Positions 22,188-34,856 of a stretch of DNA of 64,000 bases are shown here, piece by piece. Source of the DNA: Moniliophthora roreri (Eukaryota > Basidiomycota > Agaricomycetes > Agaricales > Marasmiaceae); the NCBI GenBank assembly GCA_001466705.2, contig LATX02000123.1, positions 124,001 through 188,000 on the forward strand, written 5' to 3'. The notes under the pieces were generated by a model that was not told the DNA's origin, searched no databases, and saw nothing but the letters and a program-made list of their open reading frames with translations. The position numbers and the translations under genes are program-made. How positions within the stretch are numbered: position 1 is the first letter of the stretch; each line of letters starts with the position of its first letter.

Positions 22188-24540
22188 ATGAAGAAGCTTC
22201 TTCCCGATATGCTTTTTCGCCTCATCCTTCACGTAGTCCCTCTTGTATCTGTTGCCCTCTCGAAGTCGTCACCTCTAGATGTGCGTCTGGGGACCGGGGT
22301 TTTCAGAGGCGTATCAACCACGAGTGGAACTGAAAAATGGCTTGGAATTCCATTCGCTGCCGCCCCCGTTGGTTCACGTCGATTCAAAGCACCGGTTCCT
22401 CTCACACATGGACCCATGGCTGGGGATGAGCCGGTGAAGGATGCATCCGAGTTTGGTAACGCATGCCCACAACCACCCAGTTCGGGACTTGGAGCACCAA
22501 TCAGTGAAGACTGTCTGTTTCTAAATGTGAGTTGGCTTGGTTGAAATGATTCATTTACCTCGCTGAAATACGTACCAAGGTCTGGAGGCCCCAAAATACA
22601 TCGGCAGATGCAAAACTACCCATTCTCGTTTGGTTCCATGTAAGTTGTAAAGTCTCATTTTGGTATAGTCTGAGATTGTTTGCAGGGAGGCGCGTACACT
22701 ACAGGGTAGCCATCCAGGTTCAATTTAGGTGGCAGTCATTAGCTGATAAGACTCATGTTTACAGAGCAGGATCCGCCCCTTCGGCTGATCCGACACGTAA
22801 GTTGATACTGAATAGCCGAATGAGGGCAGTTTCTGACACTGTTCAGGAATATTGCTTCGAAGCGTGGAGATAGAGAAGCCTATTATCTTCGTTTCGGTGT
22901 ACGGACAACCAATCTACATCCCTTTTCAGCGTTCTGACTCGATGTCTGCAGAAACTATCGCTTGAACACCTTTGGCTTCGTGAGCTCTCCATTGCAATTG
23001 AATCTTGTTCGCTTCTCTTAGTACAGCACAGCTGGCAAGCTCCTCCGTACCCAAAGAAGACCTCAACGCAGGACTCCTTGATCAAGCTCAGGCTCTCAGA
23101 TTCCTTCAACAAAATATTGGTGCCTTTGGTGGTGATCCAGAAAAGGTCACGATATGGGGACAAGTGAGTATTTTCTCTGCTTCGCAATTCTCGCTGTTCG
23201 ATCGTCTACAGAGTGCGGGTGCCGGTAGCGTCGAATCTCTGTTTTTATTCCCCGGAAAGGATGAGAAGTTGTTCAGAGCTGGAATATCCGATTCATCCAC
23301 CGGGCCATTGTAAGTGCGAGTCGATGAGTCTTTTGTGTCTCTGTTGACCGGTAGGATGCAGTAAAAGTTCACCTCCGCCAGAAACCTACGATAAACCTGG
23401 GAAGCCATTCACGCGAGTGCTTCAAGCTACCGGCTGTTCCACTGGCCCCGAAGCTGTTAATTGTCTTCGCGACGTTCCTTTCGAGGTAAGTATATCGTTA
23501 TTTCACTGGCTACAAGCAATAGACTAAGCTTCCGACTACAATAGACTCTCCTAAACGTAAGCAACGCCATGATCGGGGCCACCCTCAATTCCCAGTTGTG
23601 GCAACCAACCATCTCTCCCGGCACAAAGTTCCATGCTCAGGCTTCTGAGATAATAAAGAGCGGAGATTTTGTACATCTTCCATATCTCGCAGGGACTAAC
23701 GTAAGTTTTCGCTTTTTTGTTCGGTTGAAAGCGTGTTCTAATGAATCTTACGATGTCAGGTCAACGAGGGTGCTGGCTTTAGCGTCAGTCTAAGAAAGCG
23801 CAACTTGACGGGCCCCGCCCAAGACGCCGCTTTCGACGATTTCATCGCTCGCTTGCTCATCGACAATAGCACTGTCACGGAAGATGTTTTACAGGAAACA
23901 CATCGCCTCTGGGCCCAGAACGATACCACGTTGGGCGCGCCTTTCAATACCGGTGACTCGTTATTTGATAGAGCGGAAGCGTGGTATACGGATGAAATGT
24001 ATCTTGCTCCAAGGAGATTGCTGTTTGAGCATGCCGCGGAAAAGCAGGATTTGTTTGCGTATTATTTCAGAGAATTCATTCCTGGGAATGATCTGACTCT
24101 TGGAGGTGGGTATCCTCTGGAATGATGACAATAAGGTGTTTACTGACTCGAATATCGCAGTTGCACATGCGAGCGAACTCCAGTTATTCTTTGGCCCTGT
24201 TCCTGATGTGGAAGTTGACTTTGCAAATACTATGACGGATTTCTACATCAATTTCATTAACGATTTGAACCCTGGACGTGAGTACTTGTGCTTCTCCAAA
24301 TGTATATCCTGACCTGCTCCGCTTTTGTTCTTCTCGTCAGCTGAATGGCCAAAGTATGACCTCGAGACGCGACCTGTTCTACAGCTCCTCAGAGGGAATG
24401 TTACTGTGATACCAGATGGTAAGGAATGGAAGCGGTCTCGTCAATTGTTCTTGCGGCCTGACTCTGCCTGTATAGATTGGGATGTCGACAAAACCGACTT
24501 TTTGAACTCGGAAAAGGTTCTTGAGGAATTTCAGAAGTAG
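22188..24540 (+). CDS. Secreted type-B carboxylesterase / lipase
   Basis: Thirteen short introns can be placed so that a continuous alpha/beta-hydrolase of the cholinesterase family results. Marks in order: signal peptide around [93 protein letters not shown], and the nucleophile elbow GQSAGAGS (Ser; family usually G-E-S-A-G), then [12 protein letters not shown]. The GGAY oxyanion-hole motif is intact. The end is EKVLEEFQK then stop. Such enzymes cleave ester bonds of lipids or other acyl esters outside the cell. Upstream in-frame ATGs at 22158 and an internal one at 22209 are alternative starts; the last gives the best signal peptide. The promoter region is interrupted by the 754-bp insertion, so expression may have changed. 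Confidence 0.9.
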
Positions 24541-25062
24541 ATTTGGACGGGGATAGTTGATAATAGTCGTAGTCATTGAGAACGTAAAGAATGCCAGCAC
24601 GTTTTTTGTTTCCCTGACAGAGAATTCGAGTCAAAGCGCATTGTTGCGCACAGTCGAGGCGATCGGGCGGGTGTTGAGTCAAAGTGCTCGGCCCCAGATA
24701 ACCAGCTCTTGCCCGTGTGATGCACTTCAACATTGTCAACCTGAAATGTCGACCTTACCTGCCTCTTCTAGCCTAGCAGCGTGACTATCTCCCATTGTTC
24801 ACCTGTCAGTCTCCATCTTATTGCCATATGGATGATTGGTGACTCGCCGTGATGCAAGCTCTTTTTGTCTTTGCGTGGGGATCGCAACGAGGACTCTTTA
24901 TTGTCTAATTGTCCTGCACATCCTAAGTCCGGTGATTAAGTTTACTTCGGAACTCGCTAATTGTGAAAAGATACAGTTCGAGATCGCTCTTAACTGCAGA
25001 ATGCTGGTCCGAGCGCTGTTGGCTGGTTCCAGTTACCCTCGCAAAGCAAAGCTGATTGTTGT
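24541..25062. other. Intergenic, no supported gene
   Basis: The 3' region of the esterase and the promoter of the next gene. Short open frames have no recognisable content. Confidence 0.5.
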
Positions 25063-26708
25063 ATGAACCGGACTACTCTGCCAGCTCCTACTCCATCGTC
25101 ACAAAAAGTCCTTGTTCAATCACGGGTGCGTGTCCGCTAGTTGCCGAGTGTTCACATTGCTAATTTTGTGACGGTGCAGCCTGCATCTAATATTCAACAA
25201 CCAAGAGTTGCCTACAAACACCGACAGGCAGGACCGGGAACTACTAGACCTCCACTCCCTAGAAATCCATCCGAAAGTCTACTGAAGAGCATGGCAATGC
25301 AAGTCAGTGTTTCATCTGTACTACTGCTTTCAGAGTGTTTTGACCGGTCGATCAGGCCTCGGAAATTACAGCCATGGAACCAAACCCTTATGAAGCGTTA
25401 GCTTCACCCATTCACCTTGCACAGTCTATATCTCGCACAGCTGCATCCCAGGTACCGCGAATGTCACCATATGGCTATCAGTTCTTCACCCCATCATCAG
25501 CAGGGGGAGTGCCAGCATCATCACCATCAAACCTCCAACATCCAACAGCAATTCACGCTCAGCGAAATGCTGCCCATACCAAGCATACATCTTCCACTCT
25601 ATCTCATCTCAATACTCCAACCGCTATGACGTCGACACCCGTTCCGTATACACCCAACCCAAGACGTCCAAGCCCTAATGGATCTGGTAGCATTACCGTG
25701 TCAACGCCGGTCAACGTGAAGCCAGGAATTCAGCAGTCGGGCCGTCAGGCTCCCATGCTTCTGTCTCCTTTAAAGGTCACGTTCGACAACGCGTGTCGCG
25801 GCATATATTCAGAGCTGTCATACCTTCAGTCCTCTTGCACAGCGATGATGAACCGGGAACGCAAGGAGAAGGAAATGATTCGCGCCCATTATTTTCAGAT
25901 GAAACGCGAGCGAGACGCCGCGAGAGAGCAGGTCAGGATCCTAGAGGACGAACGACGGTCTTCATCGCCGGAACAAAAGCACTCGATCAGCCAGGGTCCG
26001 CCTGTCAACCCAAGGAAACGAGAACGGGAAGGTTCAGAATCTTCCTCGTCATCCTCGTCATCAGGATCATTACCACGTACACCTAGCCCACCTGCCCAGA
26101 CCACTAACGAGATTGTCATAAGTGATCAGTACGAACTCGTGTATCCTCCCGGTCGTTCTTACACTTCATCATCATCGCCCCCACCTTCTATCAGCAAAGC
26201 CTTCTTTACGCCTCCTTCAACCCCGTCGTTAAACGTGTCCCTCTCTTCTATACAACCCACACTATCTTCAGTACCACCCCGGTCTGCAGCGTCATCACCA
26301 TCTTCCCGAAAGTCACCAGTACACCGGTCGTCTGGCACTGCTCTGAAGCGTAGTCCTAGTCCAGGTGCTATGCCGAACTTAGACATGCCCTCGGCAGCAA
26401 AGCGAAGGAAGGTGACGATGGTTATCTGCTCTACCGAGGACGATGCGGCATCAATTTTTCGACAGGGATCCTTCGACACGGAAACCTCGTCAGGGGACAG
26501 GAGAGTAGCTACGAGCACGGTCATAACCCATGGAGAATTAGATAAAGTCGATATGGGCAGTGAAGGTGATGCGATCGGTGTTACTGGGAACGGTAGCGTA
26601 GTCGAATCGTCACCCCGACCCGTGGCAAGATCTCCATCACATTCGCCCAAGCCCTCTCTCTCGTTACCATCTTTACACGACATGTATCCTGGATACACCT
26701 TCTCGTAG
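25063..26708 (+). CDS. Unknown Ser/Pro-rich protein with coiled coil
   Basis: Three exons join in phase 0: 25063-25125 (MNRTTLPAPTPSSQKVLVQSR), 25180-25302 (starts PASNIQQPRVAYKHR, ends SLLKSMAMQ) and 25356-26708. The total is about 512 aa. Most of it is disordered, rich in Ser, Pro and Thr, with several SP/TP sites typical of kinase targets. About residues 190-245 form a charged helix (MMNRERKEKEMIRAHYFQMK, RDAAREQVRILEDERR) that should be a coiled coil. Basic clusters (NPRKRERE, AAKRRK) suggest a nuclear protein. The C-terminus LPSLHDMYPGYTFS is less repetitive and may be a conserved end motif. No enzymatic domain is seen. Confidence 0.8.
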
Positions 26709-26982
26709 TTGCGGCAGTATCGGATGCTTGATGCATCCAGATATGATACCAGTGGTTATGCTATGATTATCTTGTTGATTATGCTTTATGCTCTATATTT
26801 GTATCCATTCCTTTACTTCAGCATCTGATTTACGGTCGTCTGTGTAGTCATTTTACCGCACTTCTTTCTTCTGCAATCTGCAATGTAATGTAACAGTACC
26901 AAGTCCTTCAATAAACACTTCATGCTTTCCGAACGTGTGGGCATTCGCTATTACCGTGATAGAAGCTGTATCTCTGCCTTAA

Positions 26983-28395
26983 CTAGCTCTGCTCCTTCGA
27001 TGAAAACTCGAGTCCATGTAGCATCGACAAAACACCAAATGTTTCACGGCGAACTGACTCCCTGTGCGCCAAAACAAAAGATCGGAAACAAGAGTATGTG
27101 ACCCTGGATCGAACCATTTCGACGATAAGGTCTTCATTGACGCGGTGCATTATTCCCAGCTCGAGATGCGATAGCTGTGGCAGCAAGAACGGATGCGACG
27201 ATAATGTCATTTCGTGGAAGAAATGATCGCTCAGCGATCCGATACCGACGGGCGACCTCGCTTGGTGGAAGAGAAGATGTGAGAGCATGGGAAGCGTGGC
27301 CAAAATCTTCGTGAACTCGGAGTCGAGTATGGTGTAGTTCGAGATCTCTAGTATAGTAATGTTGCATTGTGAACGTCGAATAAAGCGAATGAATTCTTCG
27401 GCAGGGAAGGGGACACAAACAGGAATGGCAGCAGATTCGACATGCGTCCGAAACTCCTCCAGAGAGGATGCAGTAAGGAACCGAAGAATGCCTCGCAGAC
27501 AATAATGGTGAGCGGTCAGGGATCGAAGATATGCGGCAACAACCTTTAGATTGATAACATTGAATGGCTCGCATTCGACGATACGCAAATCCGCCTCCTC
27601 CAACATAGGACACCGCTGCACTAAGTCGAACACAGCGTGGAAAGTGGAGCAGATAGAAAGAGTGGTTAAAGTGCTGAGGTCTAAATGCGTGTCAAGACCA
27701 CTGTCGGGTGGGATTATCGTGAGGGTACGGATGCAAGGTAGGAAGATACGTCTTTGAATGCGCGACCATGCTCTATTGCACTGAAAATACTGCCCTTCGG
27801 AGACCAAACCCTCGAGCATAGGAAAAGAATTCGGAAGATTCGGGAGATCATCTGGCCCCAAACGTAACACAGCGGTCTTCCATCGACGTGAGTGCTTGAC
27901 TGCATCAAGAAGTACAGGAATGTGTGCATCCCCAGTGGTCGGAGAGTCGAATGTGATATGGAGTGGTTTGTTCTGCGACCTTTCCAGACATGTGTTGACA
28001 AATGTACGGACCATTGAAGCTGAGTTCTTCCGTTCAGGAAACAGAATAGTAACATGCGACCATAATAGAGGTGTCGAACAGCTAACTGATCGCCAGCGTG
28101 AACAGACCTGGCTCAGGATGAAAGCGATGTGAAGGCGGGGTTCCGAGAAGTTGTTGCCGTCCGGATTGCTACAGGCATTCTCCCAACACATCGTGCATAT
28201 CTCGGTTAGTATCTCGTTCGGGAGCTGATGGACAGGCGAGTTGTGTATCTCCTTCAGCAAGTTATCCCAACCGTCGACCGAGGTCCTTTCCACGTTCCCA
28301 GTTTGCGAATGCATAATGAAGGGGTGCGTCTGAAATGACTTGCACTCGCTTGTTGGACTTGTGGAACTATGCAATATAAATTTTAAGCGGGTCAT
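26983..28395 (-). CDS. F-box protein with leucine-rich C-terminus, about 470 aa
   Basis: A single exon encodes an F-box near residues 55-115 (VHQLPNEILTEICTMCWENA, then LHIAFILSQVCSRWRSVSCS and TPLLWSHVTI), the layout of the very large agaricomycete F-box family. The rest is a Leu-rich series (TLTIIPPDSGLDTHLDLSTL, LTTLSICST, LSHLELGIMHR) that probably folds as LRR-like substrate receptor. Such proteins recruit targets to SCF ubiquitin ligases; the target is unknown. The ATG at 28395 is first; another at 28314 (MHSQTGNVERTS) is an equally plausible start, because the first 27 residues add nothing conserved. No disruption is seen, unlike the other F-box locus in this window. Confidence 0.88.
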   Translation of the reverse strand: MTRLKFILHSSTSPTSECKSFQTHPFIMHSQTGNVERTSVDGWDNLLKEIHNSPVHQLPNEILTEICTMCWENACSNPDGNNFSEPRLHIAFILSQVCSRWRSVSCSTPLLWSHVTILFPERKNSASMVRTFVNTCLERSQNKPLHITFDSPTTGDAHIPVLLDAVKHSRRWKTAVLRLGPDDLPNLPNSFPMLEGLVSEGQYFQCNRAWSRIQRRIFLPCIRTLTIIPPDSGLDTHLDLSTLTTLSICSTFHAVFDLVQRCPMLEEADLRIVECEPFNVINLKVVAAYLRSLTAHHYCLRGILRFLTASSLEEFRTHVESAAIPVCVPFPAEEFIRFIRRSQCNITILEISNYTILDSEFTKILATLPMLSHLLFHQARSPVGIGSLSDHFFHEMTLSSHPFLLPQLSHLELGIMHRVNEDLIVEMVRSRVTYSCFRSFVLAHRESVRRETFGVLSMLHGLEFSSKEQS

Positions 28396-29211
28396 CACCG
28401 TACAGATATTTCAACAAAAGTGGTCAAACCTTTAATATCTGGCCACAAAGGGAGGGAGTAATCGATTTTGATGTGAGGGTGCGTGCGTGCGTGGGGGCGT
28501 GACGGGGGACGTGACGGCGCTTCTTCCCTACCACTGGCTGGAGCCATAATATCAAATCAGACAGAGAGGGCTGAGCCGTAATTCTGTCAAGAACGTGGAT
28601 GCGGCTTATGGTCTTCAAGTCGACGATTTACACAGGTTGATTATTAGGTGAGTACCAGTCTTTTGGTAATACGATTGAGCGTCATTGTCATCTAAATCCA
28701 CATCAGAATTGCTGCATGCTGCATATCTCAACACTGCTTCGTCAAGGATCGGAAAATTTCTGCCATGGGCACTTGCTGAAAATCTTGCAAGCTTGTGTAC
28801 CTTAGCGTGCACTGATATAGCACATTAGGCTTCGTATATACGTTCAAGATATACGCGTTTCTCTCTGGAATATGTTTGGGCCACCAGATGCACAATGGGT
28901 TTCTCCTGCGTCGGTCTACTTTTCTCGTGGCAAGCCATAAAGCTTATCTGCCGTTGGAAACTCCAGTGACTCCTACCTCCTCCTGCCTTTATGTCTCTGT
29001 GGCACCATACGGCAGACGATGCATGGGTTCTTCTCCTCCATTATTGAAGGCCCTGTGCCATCCCTCCAGCTGCGGAAACCACTGGTAGTGGACCCTATGA
29101 CTGTGGCCAGTCCCGCTTGGACTGCGTATAGGGAATATATATTCGGGTGCAAATCCCAGTCAGTGATGTCGTCAACCTGCGAACCTAGCTAATACTCTAA
29201 TCCCGCGCACG
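28396..29211. other. Intergenic, simple-sequence patch, no supported gene
   Basis: A GTGCGTGCGTG-rich patch lies near 28475-28500. Short open frames on both strands lack recognisable content. The sequence gggtgcaaatccca near 29147 resembles a tRNA B-box, but no A-box or acceptor stem fits. Confidence 0.5.
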
Positions 29212-30623
29212 ATGACTTCGGAAACACGAGCGATGAACGTCCAGGCATTTTACGTCGTTCCCTTCTATACACCTTCCAATTCCACCGTTTTATCCTCCGA
29301 CGAGTTGAAGTCTGCTCCATCGAAAGCTGGCTTGAAGCGTTCAGAATCGTTGAAGACAGCTGTTTCTCCTTCGAAACAATCGTCTTTCGCTTCATTGAAG
29401 ACTCTCAGCTCGAAAAGCTCTACCACATTAGGAAAGGCTGATAATTCAGTTGCCTCTACCTCTATCCCTCCTACTTCTCCCACTCCCGGGTTTTCTCCAC
29501 CAGCCCAGCAGTCTGCAGATACCAAGTCTGATGAACGTTGCTCTGACTCTTCCATGAACACGAACAGCGAGACACAGCAGAAGAAGAGAAGGTGGGTACC
29601 GTTTACGAAGAGCCACAAGTCAGTTCCTCAGTTCTTCTCCTGTGCTGCCTCTTACTGACTACTACTTAACGAAGGAAAGATAGGGGTGCCGATGTCAAAG
29701 AGAACGATCACGCCTCTGCACCCTCTCCGCCTATCTCCACTGCTCATATCAGCGACTCGTCTTCCTCTAGTGCAGACGAGAGTCATTCCCCGCAACTTCA
29801 TGAACATCAATGTGTTCCCCGCAGGCTCAAGTTACCCTCTCGCCCGAACACGCCCAAAGTCCTAAAGAAACCGCCGCCTCTGAATACTGAAGCCATGAAA
29901 CACCCTGACATACGCCCTCAGCAACCTCACCTTTCAGACCTGGGCAAAGTCAACGCGTTTTCCTCACCAACTCCAGATCTTGTCTTGGCTCCTTTCACTT
30001 GGAGAAGTACCTACGGGCCCAGGACACCTGGCGGAACTATCATTCCCAATAATCTATTCACTCCAGGGCATTTGGTAGACAGGGAGGTATTCCTGGAGCA
30101 GCTTCATCGCCAACGAGTGACAACAAACGACGATGATGATGCGAACTGGAAGCACGACTTGAAGAAGCGACCGTTGTCTCTCGTGCCTGAGCTTGCTGAA
30201 GGTATGGGTGACGACGACGACAATGACGACTTGGGGACTATCGCAGCTTCTACTGTCGTAGGCGTTTCAGTCAGCGATGACATCGAAGCGCTCGCTGTGG
30301 ACTTGGGCTTGGTGGAGGCTTTAGATCTCGGTGCACTCGTCCCCCACGATCCTAATGGTGCAGAAGGATACATCTTCTTCACCGTGGATGCGGATTGGAA
30401 TTCCCAAAGTGGAGAAGACGCAACCTGCTTCTTCATCGACCCTCCGTTCGAGATTTCATCCTCATCTCTTGTCGTGAGGCGCACAGATGAATTCGATCAG
30501 GAAGGGTGTCATTTGGTTGCGGGAACTATAAGTGTTCATAAACCAAAACCAATTGACGAGATGACGGACGAGGAGCTGGATGTGTGTCATGAGTTGGTGC
30601 GAGGAATTGGGCTGACGATGTGA
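29212..30623 (+). CDS. Unknown protein, 451 aa
   Basis: Two exons (29212-29618 and 29675-30623) join through a 56-nt intron, reading ..FTKSHKKDRGADV... The first 230 residues are Ser/Pro/Lys-rich and disordered. The C-terminal half looks folded: PDLVLAPFTWRSTYGPRTPG, GTIIPNNLFTPGHLVD, an acidic stretch (MGDDDDNDD), then EALAVDLGLVEALDLGAL and EMTDEELDVCHELVRGIGL at the end. I do not recognise a domain. There is no signal peptide or membrane segment. Conserved-looking islands, in-frame splicing and length argue for a real gene. Confidence 0.8.
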
Positions 30624-31400
30624 ATTCTTTTCTACGATTTGTTTGTAATTCGCTTTCCGGATTTCTTGACGGTTCCGTTGTATCTCCTGTAATAAAACGC
30701 GGGTGGCGGTACCACGTCTTTCTATATATGTTTGAAAGTACCTACATGAATCTAAACATTCTCGGCATGTTCGACATTCGATGTAATTTCTGGCATGGGA
30801 CCGGATGAAGTATGTAACTGATATCAGTGGCGAACATATTCGGTTCTTTCTGTGCCTATTTTGCCTCTCCCACCACCGCACTCCAGCCGTCTGGCCCTAC
30901 AAACTCAAGACTACGCCAGTTGGACCTTACAGCATCTTCCGAATATGCATCTGGAAACAATTTCTCATGCTGAACCGGGGGAGTCATGCGGTCAATTAAA
31001 AACCGCTGGCCGCCTTTGCACAGTCTTGACCGAACGTGGACACGGTTGAAAATTGAGGCCCTAGTCCGATGATCGAACACCACTTTGGGACGAGTTTACC
31101 CTGGCAGAGGTCATAACAAGTCCAGAGGGATGATTTGCTGTCGACTGTTCACAGATGGATGGGTTCTCTCATGGATTCTGGCTTTATAGCACCCTGATCA
31201 CCAATGAAAACCATGTTGGCTTTACGCGTTTCCGATTTCCAATGATCTCACTCAGAGGTGTCATAGCGGCTGGGTCAGGTATAAGAAGAGGTTTTACTCG
31301 CGGGAACCTCTCATTCCTCTGTCGCTTGTCTTATTCAACAACTATCCGACTCAAGACGAGCTCGGATCTCCGTACCAGTGCAAGAATATTCAAGAGAACC
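30624..31400. other. Intergenic / HGD leader, no supported gene
   Basis: This holds the 3' region of the preceding gene and the promoter of HGD. The HGD frame stays open upstream of its ATG to about 31155, with earlier in-frame ATGs (for example MISLRGVIAAGSG), but that extension shows no family motif. Confidence 0.5.
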
Positions 31401-33606
31401 ATGTCGCAGACCACCTTTGGAGCAACTGCCAACGGTGCTTTCTCTACAACACCATCTGAGAAGGACCCCTACAAGTATCAGGTTGGATTTGGGAACAGGT
31501 TCGCAAGTGAAGCAATGTGAGTTTCAGAGTGTTACATCGTTATTCACCCCCTCACTACCACGCCAATCGTAGACCAGGAGTCCTCCCGGATGCACAGAAC
31601 ATGCCTCAGAAGAATAAATATGATCTTTATGTCGAACAAGTTCGTATCGCTATAGCTATCGGAAATGACGACTGATGTTCATCTTCAGATGACCGGAAAC
31701 CCATTCACGGCGCCAAGAGCAGAGAATCTACATGCGTACGAACGACTTCATTACCTTGCACACCCTAATAGGAGTAATACTTCACTGTTCAGGTTCCTGT
31801 ACCGCATACGGCCATCTGTGGCTCACCAGGGATTCAACAAACTTCCCGATAACCCAGATGTACATCGATTTCTTCGGCACGACTCTTCGACATGACTTAA
31901 TACTGTGACATACAGCTCGAATCCAATTTCCTTCCGCTCAACCCCAAAGTACATGTTAGCCCAACTCAGCTTGCTTGGCATCCCTTCGACATCCCGTCCG
32001 ACTCTGCTACAGTCGATTTTATTGCAGGATTGAAGACGATCGGTGTGTGCTCGCCTCTTCAAAGTGCTATATGGCCTAACCACAATCGTTCAGCTGGAAA
32101 TGGTGACCCTACATTACGGGAAGGAATTGCGATTCACATCTACGCAGCCAATACCTCTATGGAGAAGAAAGCGTTCTGCAATCTGGATGGCGACATGTTG
32201 ATCCTACCTCAACAAGGAAGGATAGATGTGCAAACGGAGTTCGGACAGTGAGTTGCGAAAAAACCTGGGGTACTCGGTTAACTAATACTCGGCAATAGTG
32301 TCATGGTCAGACCTGGAGAGTTGTTTGTCATTCAAAAGGGAATGAAGTTTAAAGTCAGGTTCCCTGACGGCCCATCGCGCGGATGTCTGTATGCCTTACG
32401 GCACTTTCCTGGTAGCTGCTACTGACTATAACTCCCAGACATCCAAGAGATATATGGTTCACATTATCAGCTTCCGGAACTCGGACCGCTCGGTGGACAT
32501 GGACTGGCTAATCCTCGGGACTTCGAGCATCCTCTGGCTTCTTTCGATCTCGACCAGACCCCTTGGAGGAGTATGTTTTGCTTTTATCAACGGAGCTTGC
32601 AGAAGCAACTGATCTCTGATCTTCTAGTTGTATACAAGTTAGGATTCTGAGGAACAATTCGTCAATTGTAACGCAGAACTGACAGCGACGTCTACCAGGG
32701 TTTGCGGCGAATTACACGAATGTGCTCAAGAACACACTCCTTTTGACGTAGTAGCATGGCACGGAAAGTGAGCACACTAGCCGAATCTGCGTACAGTCCG
32801 ATCTCACCGACATCTCCTTCAGTTACGTCCCGTACAAGTACGCCATGGAGAAGTTTGTCAACATTGGCAGCATCTCCAAGGATCACATCGACCCCTCTAT
32901 CTTCTGCGTTCTCACAGCAAAGTCCAAGAACCCAACTGTTCCTCTCGCTGACTTCCTGATCTTCAGTCCAAGATGGGATGTCGCCAACCATACTTTCCGC
33001 CCTCCTGTGAGTATCCTTATACGTTGGTCCGCCGATAGTGCGCCACAATATATTTTCCAGTACTATCATCGTAATCAAGCCACTGAATTCATGGGATTGA
33101 TCTACGGAGTATATGGTGGCAGAAGTGATGGTTTCGAACCTGGAGGTGCTAGTTATGAAACTGGATTCTGTCCTCACGGAGGTTAGCTGCTTTCTCCTAC
33201 CACCGAACATCAATCAGATGACACCTTCCCATATGCAGTCTCCTATGAAGAATTCAAGAAAGCTACCGAAACTGAACTCGCGCCAATGCGAATACATGAG
33301 GGAACTATCGGTGAGAACGTTACTCATCCAATCAGTCCCATCAAGGCAACTTATTTCCACCTCCAGCATTCATGTTCGAATCCAGTATGATGTTCACTAT
33401 AACCGACTACGCCATGAAACGCTCTGGGAAGCTCCACAGTACGTTTGCAGCTCTCTTGTAATCATTCGCCCACTCATCACCTTCTAGTGCACGAACCGAA
33501 GATGTGGGACGATCTGAAAGGCCAGTTCGTGAACTGCATCGAGCAGATCAACAAGGATCTTGCTGCAGCTGGGCGACCTCCTCTGGGTACTGTCGGAAAA
33601 AATTGA
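31401..33606 (+). CDS. Homogentisate 1,2-dioxygenase
   Basis: This iron enzyme opens the ring of homogentisate to maleylacetoacetate in tyrosine and phenylalanine breakdown. Fourteen small introns are needed, and all joints keep frame. Marks in order: [106 protein letters not shown], and the metal-binding part [19 protein letters not shown] (His and Glu ligands) with GFCPHG (His ligand). The end is PLGTVGKN. The start at 31401 ([14 protein letters not shown]) is chosen because conserved sequence begins soon after. No fumarylacetoacetase or maleylacetoacetate isomerase lies nearby, so the pathway is not clustered here. Confidence 0.95.
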
Positions 33607-33951
33607 TTGTTCATGCTATAAATCCCTGTTCTGTATTTGTATCACTGGTCTATTGAATACTGTATATCATGTACCCCGTCAGTTGTAGTAGTACGAGGCG
33701 CATTCTTCATCATGAATCGCGATTCGCGCGTTTGTGCCGCCATCGTTCCGCTGATACTCTAATACATGGTCATCGTCGTTAGCCGGCCCCCCACTGAATG
33801 GATACAGTCGTTTGCCTAAAACTCGGGTACTCTCTTGCAGCGAGGGAACGACGGCAATATTCAATTCGAGTGCCCACAATCTCTATGATTGGAATCAATT
33901 GAGATTCACAGTCTACAGACGTATGAAAGTCGAGCTCACAGAATTGGGTTT
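33607..33951. other. Convergent 3' regions, nothing else seen
   Basis: HGD and the DUF4604 gene end towards each other here. No open frame or repeat of note is present. Confidence 0.6.
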
Positions 33952-34608
33952 TCAGGCGTCGTCACTAAAAGATAGCAGTGTTTTTGTATTCTTCTTCTTC
34001 GATTTCTTCTTCGCTGGTTTCTTTGCTTTCTCCTTATCCTTCTCGTCTTCGGAATCTCCTCCTAATACCTTCCTCTTGAAGGACTTACCCGAACTAGCCT
34101 TCGCGGAAGAGAAGGACAAACTGAGCTTTTCCTTCGGCGGTTTCTTGGTCTCATTTTTCGTGCTTGAACTTTCGGGTTTCGATTCTTCTGAAGCATTACC
34201 GGAGGGCTCAGGAAGAGGGAGAAGTCCTTTCTCTTCAAAATGACAATTTGAGATATCTACACAAAACATGAGTAGAGTGAATGAACCTTTGCGTCTAATG
34301 TTCTCCACTTCTCGTTCAGTGAGATGTTTCCCTTCCTTCAAGACCACTACCTGAGGCTTCTCGTCTCCATCATCCTCGTCCTCGCTTCCAGGGTTATCTG
34401 CAGGTCTTTCAGGTATAGGAGGTCGAGGCCGACGTGGGATAGGTGGTCGACCTGAGCCATCGTACTCCCACTCATCATCTTCCTCCTCTTCGTCTGGTCC
34501 TCCGGCCATCTTGTTCTGTAGTTTCTGTAGGAAAGCTGGAACATGACTCTGATATGCAAGTCTTGAAGACAGCTGGGCGCGAGTCGGCTCCTTGTCTTTG
34601 CGGGACAT
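33952..34608 (-). CDS. DUF4604 domain protein, 200 aa
   Basis: The N-terminal part (MSRKDKEPTRAQLSSRLAYQ, then SHVPAFLQKLQNKMAGG) and the acidic-proline block (DEEEEDDEWEYDGSGRPPIP) are the signature of DUF4604, a small eukaryotic family without an assigned function. The C-terminus is Lys-rich (KKPAKKKSKKKNTKTLLSFS) and probably nuclear or nucleolar. A 54-nt intron (34286-34233) is inferred because removing it joins EVENIRRK directly to EKGLLPLPEP, as in related proteins. The intron has no stop and a length divisible by three, so the unspliced frame remains open at 218 aa. It is convergent with HGD. Confidence 0.85.
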   Translation of the reverse strand: MSRKDKEPTRAQLSSRLAYQSHVPAFLQKLQNKMAGGPDEEEEDDEWEYDGSGRPPIPRRPRPPIPERPADNPGSEDEDDGDEKPQVVVLKEGKHLTEREVENIRRKGSFTLLMFCVDISNCHFEEKGLLPLPEPSGNASEESKPESSSTKNETKKPPKEKLSLSFSSAKASSGKSFKRKVLGGDSEDEKDKEKAKKPAKKKSKKKNTKTLLSFSDDA

Positions 34609-34856
34609 TGTGGTGTCAAACTTGATGCATTGATGGCTGAACGTAAGCAGAATGATATTGCCGTTTATTTACAGCTTCAGAGACACTTATGTATATCGCA
34701 CGAGCCAGATGAAAGATCTTTCCAGTAATCTGGGAGAAGGTAGCGGAATAGCGTGGACCCTGTGTTCTGGCGAGTACGGTAATGCACATGTCTACTGTTC
34801 ACAAGTTCAGAATAATGTAAGTTACACGCTACGGCAAGTCGCAGGTTATTCACAGA

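Noticed and set aside
29090..29170. Possible tRNA from gggtgcaaatccca
   Set aside because: The T-loop does not match TTCRANY closely and no acceptor or D arm fits upstream.
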